Shown: positions 57,174-64,000 of the stretch, piece by piece
How positions within the stretch are numbered: position 1 is the first letter of the stretch
Layout: each line of letters begins with the position of its first letter
NCBI GenBank assembly: GCA_963805525.1
Contig: CAWDUT010000004.1
Coordinates: 992,001 to 1,056,000, forward strand
Length of the DNA: 64,000 bases
DNA from: DASQFQ01 sp963805525
GTDB lineage: Bacteria; Actinomycetota; Thermoleophilia; Solirubrobacterales; Solirubrobacteraceae
Reading direction: 5' to 3'
Notes under the pieces: generated by a model
What the model was told of the DNA's origin: nothing
What the model saw: the letters and a program-made list of their open reading frames with translations, nothing else
Database searches by the model: none
Made by a program: the position numbers and the translations under genes

Positions 57174-58420
57174 TCACCGCCCGCGGTCTCGCCTGGCGCG
57201 ATCGTAACGTCGATCGTCGTAGGGCTCTTGGGTGTGAAGCATTCGCCAGCAGAGCCGGCAGGCGTGGCGGGCGAGCGCGACGCGCGCCTCCAGCGGCGTC
57301 TTGCCGCGGGCGCGCAGCTCGCTGCGGCGCTGCTGGAAGGCGGGCGCGAATTGGCCCAGGCCCCAGGCGATGCCGATCAGCGCGTCGCGGTGCTCTGCCA
57401 GCCCGGTGCGTGAGATCCGGCCGCGGCGGTGGACAGTGGAGGATTCATAGCTGGCGGGCGCCAGGCCGGTGGCGGAGTAGAGGTGTTCGGGCGTCGCGAA
57501 GCGCTCAACGGGGAGCGTGTGCGCGGCGAACGCCGCGGCCCGACTGGTCGCCACGCCCGGCAGGGTGGTGAGGATCTGTCCGGCGCTGTCGGCCAGCAGC
57601 GGCTCGATCTGGCCGTCGACGAAGGCGATATCGGCGCGCAACGCGTCAAAGCGCGCGAGATCGCGGCCCATCCTTGCGGCGCGCAGTTCGGCGTCTGGCG
57701 GCGGCGCCAAGCAGTCCTTCCAGCGCGTCGACCAGAACATGGCGGTCGCGTCGCTCAGGCGCCCGTCGGCGCGTGCCTTCAATGACCGGATCCCCGGCGC
57801 GCGTCCGGCAAAGTCAACAGCGCAGGTGAGGACGGCCCGGCCGGTTGGCGTCTCCAGCGCGAGCGCCCGACCGTGGCCCTTGGGCGCCGAGAGGCCGGGC
57901 GCCAGCGCGTTGAGCTGGTCATGCAGCCGCTGGCGCAACGGCTTGAGCGCCAGGATGAGCTGCCGGCGGTGCGAGACCGCCGCCCGCAGCGCGTCGACCG
58001 CCGAGCCACCCGCCGGCTGCCCGGCGCCCTGACGAGCGAGCCAGACCAGCGCCGCGCAGTCACGATCGTCGGTCTTGAACCGGCGCGTCCCGAGCTGTGT
58101 TCGCGCGGCCTGCGTCTGAGACGGCGCGAACAACCGCAACGACCCCGGCCAGCGCCGCTCGAGCTCGCCCGCCCACGCCCGATGCAGAGCACCCGTCGCC
58201 TCCAGCGCGAACACCGGGTCGCTCTCCGCAGCGACCACAGAAGCGAGGCGATCCACGCCAGAACGCGACGTCGGCAACGACAACGGCTCGCCGACCATCC
58301 CCTCGCCAGTCGTCACCCAGACCCGGTTAAGCACCTTCCCCGGATCGATCGCCACGATCACACGATCGACCGGCACTCTCTCCAAGAGCCCTTCCATGAA
58401 CGACTCCCTCCACCTAGACA
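57000..58420 (-). mobile_element. IS110-type insertion sequence (boundaries approximate)
   Basis: Intact transposase plus flanking non-coding DNA. The outer ends could not be fixed by eye. It sits between the DUF1097/phosphatase pair and the STAS gene, and follows a terminator of the STAS gene that would shield it from incoming transcription. Confidence 0.6.
57174..58397 (-). CDS. IS110-family transposase
   Basis: A 407-residue intact transposase. The N-terminal RuvC-like DEDD domain shows VIVAIDPGKVLNRVWV, FALEATG and FKTDDRDCAALVWL. The C-terminal Transposase_20 domain shows ILTTLPGVATSRAAAFAAHT, FATPEHLYSATGLAPASYES, and the RRGRISRTG block with the catalytic-Ser region. A strong GGAGGGAG lies 6 nt before ATG 58397. 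IS110 elements leave no target duplication and lack classic inverted repeats; newer work shows the non-coding ends encode a bridge RNA guiding insertion. Confidence 0.93.
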   Translation of the reverse strand: MEGLLERVPVDRVIVAIDPGKVLNRVWVTTGEGMVGEPLSLPTSRSGVDRLASVVAAESDPVFALEATGALHRAWAGELERRWPGSLRLFAPSQTQAARTQLGTRRFKTDDRDCAALVWLARQGAGQPAGGSAVDALRAAVSHRRQLILALKPLRQRLHDQLNALAPGLSAPKGHGRALALETPTGRAVLTCAVDFAGRAPGIRSLKARADGRLSDATAMFWSTRWKDCLAPPPDAELRAARMGRDLARFDALRADIAFVDGQIEPLLADSAGQILTTLPGVATSRAAAFAAHTLPVERFATPEHLYSATGLAPASYESSTVHRRGRISRTGLAEHRDALIGIAWGLGQFAPAFQQRRSELRARGKTPLEARVALARHACRLCWRMLHTQEPYDDRRYDRARRDRGR

Positions 58421-58460
58421 GGAGAAAGAAGAAGACCCTCCCGGCCAGCGCCGAGGAGGG
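58421..58460 (-). terminator. Rho-independent terminator of the STAS gene
   Basis: CCCTCCCGGC and GCCG-A-GGAGGG pair around a CAGC loop (58436-58460). On the minus strand the stem is followed by TCTTCTTCTTTC, a U-rich tail. It lies 28 nt after the STAS stop. Confidence 0.75.
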
Positions 58461-58488
58461 CCTCCCACAACACCGCTCTAAGCAGCTA

Positions 58489-58836
58489 TCAGCTCAGCGC
58501 CTCGCGCGGGTCCTCGACCCACGTGAGCTTCGAGCGCACGCCGGTCATGTCCAGCACGCGCCCGACGCGCTCGCCCGGCGCCACGAACGACACCGGCGTG
58601 CCCCCACCGCGGTTCCGCAGCTCGATGATCATCCGCAGCCCCGAGGAGTCCATGAACTCGAGGTCCCGCAGGTCGATCACGACCGCCGCTCGGCCGCCGT
58701 GGCGATCGACCGTCTCCTCCACCGTGGGCACGGACATCAGGTCCAGCTCACCGTGCAGGCGGAGCACCAACAGCGTGCCGTCGTCTTCGACGTCGACTCG
58801 GAAGTTCGGTGACTCGATCACGCCCGCCTGATTCAA
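58489..58836 (-). CDS. STAS-domain anti-sigma-factor antagonist
   Basis: A 115-residue SpoIIAA/RsbV-like protein: GTLLVLRLHGELDLMSVP, AAVVIDLRDLEFMDSSGLRMIIEL (the phosphorylatable Ser of the DSSG motif is present) and GVRSKLTWVEDP. When dephosphorylated, such proteins bind an anti-sigma kinase and free a sigma factor; the GAF-PP2C phosphatase nearby is a plausible activator. TTG 58836 is the first start; GTG 58821 is an alternative. Nine nt after the SDR stop. Confidence 0.92.
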   Translation of the reverse strand: MNQAGVIESPNFRVDVEDDGTLLVLRLHGELDLMSVPTVEETVDRHGGRAAVVIDLRDLEFMDSSGLRMIIELRNRGGGTPVSFVAPGERVGRVLDMTGVRSKLTWVEDPREALS

Positions 58837-58845
58837 CCACTCCGG

Positions 58846-59589
58846 TCAGCGAACCTGCTCCGTCGGGCGGACGAGCACCTCGTTGATCGCCACGTGCCTC
58901 GGGCGCGTGACGATGAAGAGGATCGCGTCGGCGATGTCCTCCGCCTTGAGGATCTCGTCCGCGCCGGGCGGGAGCTGGCTGCGGACCTCCTCGCGCACGT
59001 GGGTGACCAGCTCGCTCTCGGTGGCGCCGGGCTCGACCAGCGAGGAGCGCACGTGGCGGGCGGTGACCTCCTGGCGCAGCGCCTCGCTGAACGTCCCCAC
59101 CCCGTGCTTGGTCAGCTGGTAGATGCCGCCGCCGGCGCCGACGCGGCGGCCCGCGACCGAGCTCACGTTGACGAGGTCCGCGACCCGGCGCGGCTCGCTC
59201 TCGGCGGCCTGGATCAGGTGCGGGAGCGCCGCGTGGGCGACGTACAGCAGCCCCTTGAGGTTGAGGTCGATCATCCGGTCCCACTCCTCGACCGGGGCGT
59301 CGACGATCGGGCCGAGCAGCATCACGCCGGCGTTGTTGATCACGGTGTCGAGCCGCCCGAGCTCCTGCGCGGTACGCTCGACCGCGGCCTGGGCCTGCTC
59401 GCGATCGGTGACGTCGACCTCGATCGCGAGGCCGCCGATCTCGCCGGCGAGCGCGTCGAGCCGGTCCTTCCGGCGCGCGGCGACGGCCACCGTCGCCCCG
59501 TGCGCGGCGAGCGCGCGCGCCGTCGCCTCGCCGATCCCGCTGCTGGCGCCCGTGACGAGCGCGACCGTGTCCTTGAGTTCGTTGCTCAT
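58846..59589 (-). CDS. Short-chain dehydrogenase/reductase
   Basis: A 247-residue classical SDR. NAD(P) motif TGASSGIGEA, NNAG (INNAGVML), catalytic VNVSSVAGRR...YQLTKHG (Ser, Tyr, Lys), and AARRKDR after beta 2, favouring NADP. ATG 59589. Substrate unknown; likely operon with the STAS gene. Confidence 0.92.
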   Translation of the reverse strand: MSNELKDTVALVTGASSGIGEATARALAAHGATVAVAARRKDRLDALAGEIGGLAIEVDVTDREQAQAAVERTAQELGRLDTVINNAGVMLLGPIVDAPVEEWDRMIDLNLKGLLYVAHAALPHLIQAAESEPRRVADLVNVSSVAGRRVGAGGGIYQLTKHGVGTFSEALRQEVTARHVRSSLVEPGATESELVTHVREEVRSQLPPGADEILKAEDIADAILFIVTRPRHVAINEVLVRPTEQVR

Positions 59590-59622
59590 GGCCTCGAGGG
59601 TACGGCCAGCCGAGTTGTCGCG

Positions 59623-59922
59623 GTGGAGGAGGCGGGTTTGCACGAACGTGATCTCGCGGATGAACACCGCCGCGTGGTCACGAAGCGCTTCACGATCCCG
59701 ACGGCGGACGCCAACCGGGTCAGCCTCGCGGCCACCCGCCACGAGCTCTACGTGTCCGAGCACTCGGCCGGCGCGATCGCGCCGATGAGCCTCGGAGGCG
59801 CCTTCGGCCGGCCCGTGCGCACCAACAGCACGCCGGACGCGATCACCATCGGCCCTGACGGGAACCTCTGGTACGCGTCGGGCAACGAAAGCAAGATCGG
59901 GCGGCTCGACATCGACTGCTGA
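59623..59922 (+). pseudogene. C-terminal fragment of a streptogramin-lyase-like (Vgb) beta-propeller
   Basis: About 99 residues from GTG 59623, of which the last 80 look real: FTIPTADANRVSLAATRHEL, LYVSEHSAGAIAPMSLGG, and the propeller blade PDAITIGPDGNLWYASGNES followed by KIGRL. Vgb proteins have six or seven such blades, so this is a remnant of one to two. The upstream part of the frame runs antisense to the SDR gene and is not credible. Confidence 0.55.
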
Positions 59923-59958
59923 GCACGTCTGGAGAAGACATCGGTCGGGTCGCGGGGC

Positions 59959-59964
59959 TAGCCT
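59959..59964 (+). promoter_or_regulatory. Putative -10 element TAGCCT
   Basis: TAGCCT, 8 nt before ATG 59973 of the ABC exporter ATPase; fits the window's TAGNCT pattern. Confidence 0.4.
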
Positions 59965-59972
59965 CGCGACCC

Positions 59973-60770
59973 ATGACCGCTGTTGAAGCCGAAGGCCTCG
60001 TCAAGCATTACCCGGACAAGTCCGGGACGGTCGAGGCCGTCCGCGGCGTCGACCTGCAGGTCCAGGCCGGCGAGGTGTTCGGCTTCCTCGGACCCAACGG
60101 GGCGGGGAAGTCGACGACCGTGAAGATGCTCACGACGTTGCTCTCGATCACCGCGGGCCGCGCCCGCGTGGCCGGGATCGACGTCGCCCAGGACCCCGAT
60201 GCGGTGCGCCACCGCATCGGCGTCGCGCTGCAGGAGGCCGGGCTCGACCCGCGCCAGACCGGCCGCGAGCTGATCGTGCTGCAGGCGCGGCTGTTCGGGC
60301 AGTCTGCGGACGACGCCGCCCGGCGCACCGAGGAGCTGCTCGCGCTGGTCGAGCTCGAGGACGCCGCCGACCGCTCGATCAAGAGCTACTCGGGCGGCAT
60401 GAAGCGCCGGCTCGACCTCGCCTCCGCTCTGGTGCACGAGCCCGAGGTGCTGTTCCTCGACGAGCCGACCACCGGCCTCGATCCCGCCAGCCGGCTGACG
60501 GTATGGGACGAGGTGCGGCGGATCAACGCGCGTGGGACGACCGTGTTCCTGACCACGCAGTACCTCGAGGAGGCCGACCGTCTGTGCGACCGGCTGGCGA
60601 TCATCGACGGCGGGCTGATCGTGCGCGAGGGCACGCCCGCGCGGCTGAAGGCCGACCTGCGGGAGCAGCGCGGGCTGGACGCCGATCCGACGCTGGATGA
60701 CGTGTTCCTCGACGCCACCGGCCGTACCCGCGAGCGCGGCGAGGGCGATGTCCAGGAGGTGACGGCATGA
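59973..60770 (+). CDS. ABC-2 type exporter ATPase (DrrA-like)
   Basis: A 265-residue ATPase. Walker A GPNGAGKST, Q-loop VALQEAGLDP, signature YSGGMKRRLDLA, Walker B VLFLDEPTTGLDPASR, H-loop LTTQYLEEADRL, where Gln replaces the usual His as in DrrA-type drug exporters. A 60-residue C-terminal tail follows. Overlaps the permease start by 4 nt (ATGA). Probably exports a drug-like or lipid molecule. Confidence 0.92.
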   Translation: MTAVEAEGLVKHYPDKSGTVEAVRGVDLQVQAGEVFGFLGPNGAGKSTTVKMLTTLLSITAGRARVAGIDVAQDPDAVRHRIGVALQEAGLDPRQTGRELIVLQARLFGQSADDAARRTEELLALVELEDAADRSIKSYSGGMKRRLDLASALVHEPEVLFLDEPTTGLDPASRLTVWDEVRRINARGTTVFLTTQYLEEADRLCDRLAIIDGGLIVREGTPARLKADLREQRGLDADPTLDDVFLDATGRTRERGEGDVQEVTA

Positions 60771-61522
60771 GCCAGGCCTGGCTGCTCGCGTCTCGCGCGC
60801 TGCGCGAGGGGTGGCGGACGCCCGAGGCGCTCGTCCCGACGCTGTTCATCCCGCTGTTCTTCCTCGTCGTCAACGTCGGGCAGGCGGCGAAGATCTTCCC
60901 CGGCAAGACGACCCCGTTCCTCCACGGCCAGGGCTACGGCGCGTTCCAGCTCCCGGCGTCGCTGCTGCTGGCGGCCTCGTTCGGCACCGCCGCCCTGTTC
61001 CTCGTCGAGGAGATCGAGGGCGGCTACTTCGACAAGCTGCGCGCCGCGCCGATCCCGCGCAGCTCGATCGTGCTGGGCCGGCTGATCGCCGAGGGCGTCA
61101 AGGGCATCGGGATCGCGGCCGCGATCGTCGCGCTCGCGATCGTCTTCGGGATCTCGATCGCCAGCGGCGTGCTCGGCTTCATCCTGCTCGTCCTCATGTC
61201 CGCGGGCTGGGCAGTCGTCTTCGCCGGCTACATGCAGCTGATCGCTCTGAAGACGCGGAGCGCGGCGGCCACCAACTCGGCGGGGCTGATCTTCTTCCCG
61301 CTGCTGTTCCTGACGCCGAACTTCGTCCCGCGGGACATGCTCACGCGGCCGATGGAGATCGCGGCGACGATCAACCCGGTGACCTACGTGATGGAGGGGC
61401 TGCGCTCACTCGTGCTCGTCGATCTGGACTGGACCGACATCCTCCAGGGCTTCGCGGTCGTCGCGGTGGCCGCCGCGCTGATGCTGGTGCTCAGCGTGCG
61501 GCTGATCAACCACTACGACTGA
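60767..61522 (+). CDS. ABC-2 type exporter permease (DrrB-like)
   Basis: A 251-residue membrane protein with six helices: LVPTLFIPLFFLVVNVGQAA, FGTAALFLVEEIEGGYFDKLRAAPIPR (the family's intracellular elbow), VVFAGYMQLIALKTRSAAATN, LLFLTPNFVPRDMLTRPM and INPVTYVMEGLRSLV. Pairs with the preceding ATPase. Convergent overlap of 17 nt with the DHFR-like gene. Confidence 0.92.
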   Translation: MSQAWLLASRALREGWRTPEALVPTLFIPLFFLVVNVGQAAKIFPGKTTPFLHGQGYGAFQLPASLLLAASFGTAALFLVEEIEGGYFDKLRAAPIPRSSIVLGRLIAEGVKGIGIAAAIVALAIVFGISIASGVLGFILLVLMSAGWAVVFAGYMQLIALKTRSAAATNSAGLIFFPLLFLTPNFVPRDMLTRPMEIAATINPVTYVMEGLRSLVLVDLDWTDILQGFAVVAVAAALMLVLSVRLINHYD

Positions 61523-62060
61523 CGTAGTGCAAGTGGACGACGCCGTTCTCGAAGCGGCGCTCGTCTGCGAGCTCGAGGTCCCAGCGGACGCCGGTTGGCA
61601 GCGCGGCGTTGCCGCCGCCCACGACGACCGGGCTGAGCAGGAGGTGGCACTCGTCGACCAGCCCGGCGGCGATCGCCTGGGCGGCGAGGTGGGGGCCGCC
61701 GACGCTGAGGTCCTGGCTCGATGCGGCTTTCAGCTCGGCGACCTTGGCGGGGTCGAACTCGCGCTCGAGGGTGGTGCGGGCGGTTGAGACGCTCTCGAGC
61801 GAGCGCGAGTACACGATCTTGTCGCTCGAGCGCCAGATCTCCGCGTAGTCGCGCATCAGCGGGTGCGGGTCGTCCATCGTCTCCCACGCGGAGAGCACCT
61901 CGTACATGCGGCGCCCGAACAGGTGGGTGCCGATCGGGCGCTCGAGGTCATTGACGAACGCGTGCACCTCCTCGTCCGGGAACGCCCAGTCCCACTTGCC
62001 CTGCTCGTCGGCGACGTAGAGGTCGAGCGACGCGATCGCGCTGTAGATGAGCTTCGCCAT
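61506..62060 (-). CDS. Dihydrofolate-reductase-like (RibD C-domain) protein
   Basis: A 184-residue NADPH reductase fold: IYSAIASLDLYVADEQGKWDW, THLFGRRMYEVLSAWETMD, SSDKIVYSRSLESVSTART, LSVGGPHLAAQAIAAGLVDECHLLLSPVVVGGG. Common in Actinobacteria as single genes with unknown substrate. ATG 62060 shares one base with the preceding M15 peptidase stop (TGATG). Confidence 0.88.
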   Translation of the reverse strand: MAKLIYSAIASLDLYVADEQGKWDWAFPDEEVHAFVNDLERPIGTHLFGRRMYEVLSAWETMDDPHPLMRDYAEIWRSSDKIVYSRSLESVSTARTTLEREFDPAKVAELKAASSQDLSVGGPHLAAQAIAAGLVDECHLLLSPVVVGGGNAALPTGVRWDLELADERRFENGVVHLHYVSRSG

Positions 62061-62701
62061 CAGCCCCCGGTAGACGAGAAGTGCATGTAGTCCTTCGTGT
62101 CGCCGGCCCACGAGCCGCCCCAGCCCCAGCCGATGGCCGCGAACGCAGCTCTGGAGCGCGGGGTCACCATCCCCTTCAGGTGGCGCGAGCGGTCGCGGTA
62201 CTTCTTCAGCGTCGGGTCACGGCTCTGCCCGCAGCCCACGTACGGGTTCTCGCCGGGGTTGACGTCCACCGCCAGCCCGTACGCGTGCTGCGACCACGTC
62301 CCGGTGCCCCCACCGCCGGTGCACGGCGACGCCGCCGCCTGGCGGCACTCGAACGAGGCGGTCACGTCGCCGTCCTTCGGGCGTTGCCTCTTCGGGCCGT
62401 AGAAGTCGGCGATCCGCATGTGGCGGATGGGGAAGCGGAGCCGGTACAGCCGGCGGAAGGTGCGCCGCAGCGGCTGGGCCGCGTTGGCGTTCACGATCAG
62501 CTGGCCGGTGTGCGTCCTCCCGTCCCAGCCGCGGTGGGAGACGGTCAGGAGCCGCAACCCGGAGAGCCCGACCGGGCAGCCCGTGTGCCAGAAGCCCCCG
62601 CTCTTGAGCTGCGCCTTGACCGGCGCGGGCAGCGGCTTGGCCGACGAGTGGAACCCGGTCGGCGAGGCGAGCACCGCGAGCAGCGCGAGGAGCTTGGTCA
62701 T
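62060..62701 (-). CDS. Secreted M15-family (D-Ala-D-Ala carboxypeptidase-like) peptidase
   Basis: A 213-residue exported zinc peptidase. Short signal peptide (TKLLALLAVLASPTGF). MRIADFYGPKRQRPKDGDV is typical of the M15_4 group; zinc ligands are in WSQHAYGLAVDVNP (His, Asp) and DYMHFSSTG (His). It cleaves peptidoglycan stem peptides. ATG 62701; 6 nt after the stop of the TrxR-like gene. Confidence 0.9.
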   Translation of the reverse strand: MTKLLALLAVLASPTGFHSSAKPLPAPVKAQLKSGGFWHTGCPVGLSGLRLLTVSHRGWDGRTHTGQLIVNANAAQPLRRTFRRLYRLRFPIRHMRIADFYGPKRQRPKDGDVTASFECRQAAASPCTGGGGTGTWSQHAYGLAVDVNPGENPYVGCGQSRDPTLKKYRDRSRHLKGMVTPRSRAAFAAIGWGWGGSWAGDTKDYMHFSSTGG

Positions 62702-62707
62702 CGGGCC

Positions 62708-64000
62708 TCATCGTGCCACGTGTGCGTGCGCGTCCCGGGCGTCCTTGAGGTACTGATGGACGAAGGCGACGCACATGCTGCCCTCGCCGACGGCCGCGGC
62801 CACGCGCTTGACCGGGCCGGATCGGACGTCGCCACAGGCGAAGATGCCGGGCACGCTGGTCTCGAGGAGGTACGGATCGCGACCGCTGCTCCACTCGGTC
62901 GTCGCTCGTACGTCCGGGCCGGTGATCACGTAGCCCCGCTCGTCCAGCGCGATCTCGGGCGGTAGCCAGTCGGTCTGAGCGTCGGCGCCGATGAAGATGT
63001 AGAGGCCGCCGGAGGAGTGTCGCGTGGTCTCGTTGCTGATCCGGTTGCGCACCTCGACCTCCTCGAGCGACACGTCCCCGTGAACCGCGGTCACCTCGCT
63101 GTCGACCAGGGTGCGGATGTTCGCGCGCGCCTCGAGCTGCGCGATGAGGTAGCGCGACATGCTGCTCGCAACCGTCGACCCACGACACAAGATCGTGACG
63201 CTCCGGGCGTGGTTGGAGAAGAAGAGCGCGGCTTGACCCGCCGAGTTCCCCGCGCCCACGATGTGGATGTCCTGGCCGTGCGTGGTGGGCGCCTCGCTGC
63301 GCGCCGCGCCGTAGGAGATCCCCTTCCCGGCCAGGCGGTCGGAACCGTCGATCGCGAGCTTCCGCCACGCGACGCCGCACGCGAGGATGATCGTGCGCGC
63401 CCGGATGACGTCGCCGCCGTCGAGATGGACCTGGCGCGTCGCGGGGTCGATCCGCTCGATCGCGCGCGTGACGAGGATCTCCGCGCCGAGCCGGCGTGCC
63501 TGCTGCAGCGCTCGGCTCGCCAGCTCGTCGCCCGACACGCCGGAAGGAAAGCCGAGGTAGTTCTCGATCCGCGAGGAGGTCCCTGCCTGACCGCCCGGGG
63601 CCTGCCGCTCCACCACCATGGTGTCCAGCCCCTCCGAGGCGCCATAGACCGCAGCAGCCAGACCGGCGGGTCCGGCGCCGACGATCACCGTGTCGTACTC
63701 CGGCGCCTCCGCCTCCGTCCCCAGCTCCAGGAGCTCCGCCACGCGCCGCAGCTGGGGGCGAACCACCGTCTTGCCGCCGATCACGCGGATGGTCGGAAGG
63801 TCGGCCTCTTGTGGGAGCGGCCCGTCCCAGTGGTCGGCCGAATTCGGATCGTCCGGCGTGATCCAGCGAAACGTGACCTGGTTGCGATCGAGGAAGTGCC
63901 GGAGGTCCGTGCACCCGGTGTCCCATCGCTGGCCGACGACGATCGCGCGTGGAGGGGGCGGCTCTGCGGCGAGGCCCTGGAGGCCGCGGAGCCCGCTCAT
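62708..64000 (-). CDS. Thioredoxin-reductase-like FAD oxidoreductase, 5'-partial
   Basis: 430 visible residues. Residues 15-100 are a glutaredoxin-like module (RWDTGCTDLRHFLDRNQVTFRWI). The rest is a two-domain flavoprotein: VIVGAGPAGLAAAVYGASEG (FAD), APGGQAGTSSRIENYLGFP, IHIVGAGNSAGQAALFFS (NADPH) and GIFACGDVR. At the place of the redox CxxC the text reads GISYGAARSEA, so it cannot act as a classical thioredoxin reductase. Family members of this kind often carry an upstream cyclic-nucleotide-binding domain. The frame is open at 64000, so the true start may lie outside. Confidence 0.88.
   Translation of the reverse strand: MSGLRGLQGLAAEPPPPRAIVVGQRWDTGCTDLRHFLDRNQVTFRWITPDDPNSADHWDGPLPQEADLPTIRVIGGKTVVRPQLRRVAELLELGTEAEAPEYDTVIVGAGPAGLAAAVYGASEGLDTMVVERQAPGGQAGTSSRIENYLGFPSGVSGDELASRALQQARRLGAEILVTRAIERIDPATRQVHLDGGDVIRARTIILACGVAWRKLAIDGSDRLAGKGISYGAARSEAPTTHGQDIHIVGAGNSAGQAALFFSNHARSVTILCRGSTVASSMSRYLIAQLEARANIRTLVDSEVTAVHGDVSLEEVEVRNRISNETTRHSSGGLYIFIGADAQTDWLPPEIALDERGYVITGPDVRATTEWSSGRDPYLLETSVPGIFACGDVRSGPVKRVAAAVGEGSMCVAFVHQYLKDARDAHAHVAR

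Noticed and set aside
58894..59622. 5' part of the plus-strand frame leading into the Vgb-like fragment
   Set aside because: Antisense to the SDR gene; only the part after about 59,623 has protein-like sequence.
1..64000. tRNA, rRNA and complete prophage or conjugative functions
   Set aside because: No cloverleaf-like or rRNA segments and no phage or conjugation genes were recognised by eye; a covariance search would settle the tRNA question.

Overview
The window is high-GC chromosomal DNA from an actinobacterium. Coding is dense, G/C is favoured at third positions, GTG and TTG starts are common, and many genes overlap by 1-4 nt (GTGA, ATGA, TTGA, TGATG). Several families are typical of Actinobacteria: a BTAD/SARP regulator, F420-type LLM oxidoreductases, an Rv1264-type adenylate cyclase, a VKOR/DsbA pair and PadR. 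The overall mix suggests Thermoleophilia/Solirubrobacterales, but that placement is inference; no rRNA or tRNA gene was seen.

Layout. 1-3.4 kb: a multi-domain cell-wall hydrolase cut by the window edge, an unknown gene and an O-methyltransferase. 3.4-5.2 kb: a minus-strand three-gene overlapping operon (PRMT-like methyltransferase, AdoMet-decarboxylase-like protein, membrane protein). 5.3-10 kb: a giant BTAD/ATPase regulator, then a Fur regulator divergent from a VIT1/CCC1-type iron transporter. 10.1-11.5 kb: a decayed IS1380-type element. 11.7-14.4 kb: sirtuin plus a two-gene beta-oxidation module. 14.4-16.8 kb: VKOR and DsbA-like oxidative folding genes, a membrane protein and an SRPBCC protein. 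16.8-25.3 kb: GNAT, PadR, acyl-CoA dehydrogenase under a TetR-type palindrome, a secreted toroid-like protein, TerC, a Ca2+/H+ antiporter, an aldo/keto reductase and small redox and membrane genes. 25.4-31.5 kb: a lipoprotein divergent from a secreted glucuronyl C5-epimerase-like protein, an ArsA/Get3-like ATPase operon and an HMG-CoA reductase. 31.5-38.9 kb: a LysR/aldo-keto reductase pair, a MoxR/CoxE-like pair, a PPOX protein, an adenylate cyclase, a GNAT and an FkbM methyltransferase. 38.9-41.6 kb: a TPP riboswitch driving an ABC transporter for a thiamine precursor.

41.5-48.3 kb is the most interesting part. A serine-palmitoyltransferase-like enzyme is divergent from a GNAT-fold protein resembling bacterial ceramide synthase, followed by a fatty-acid-hydroxylase-type protein. 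Together they suggest ceramide or hydroxy-ceramide formation in an actinobacterium. Overlapping the transferase gene is a 570-residue protein with an N-terminal motif like those of contractile-injection-system cargo. 48.3-56.8 kb: DksA-like protein, LLM-hemerythrin fusion, coiled-coil tail-anchored protein, XthA convergent with a LigD-type polymerase, and a GAF-PAS-GAF-PP2C phosphatase. 56.9-58.4 kb: an apparently intact IS110-type element, beyond which a STAS antagonist (a plausible PP2C substrate) lies. 58.8-64 kb: SDR, ABC-2 exporter, DHFR-like reductase, M15 peptidase and a thioredoxin-reductase-like flavoprotein running off the window.

Regulatory signals include the TPP riboswitch, recurrent TAGACT/TAGNCT -10-like hexamers a few bases before start codons, several operator-like palindromes, and a dispersed GGGGTCTGACCCC palindrome that lies at gene ends and supplies C-terminal codons to at least three proteins.
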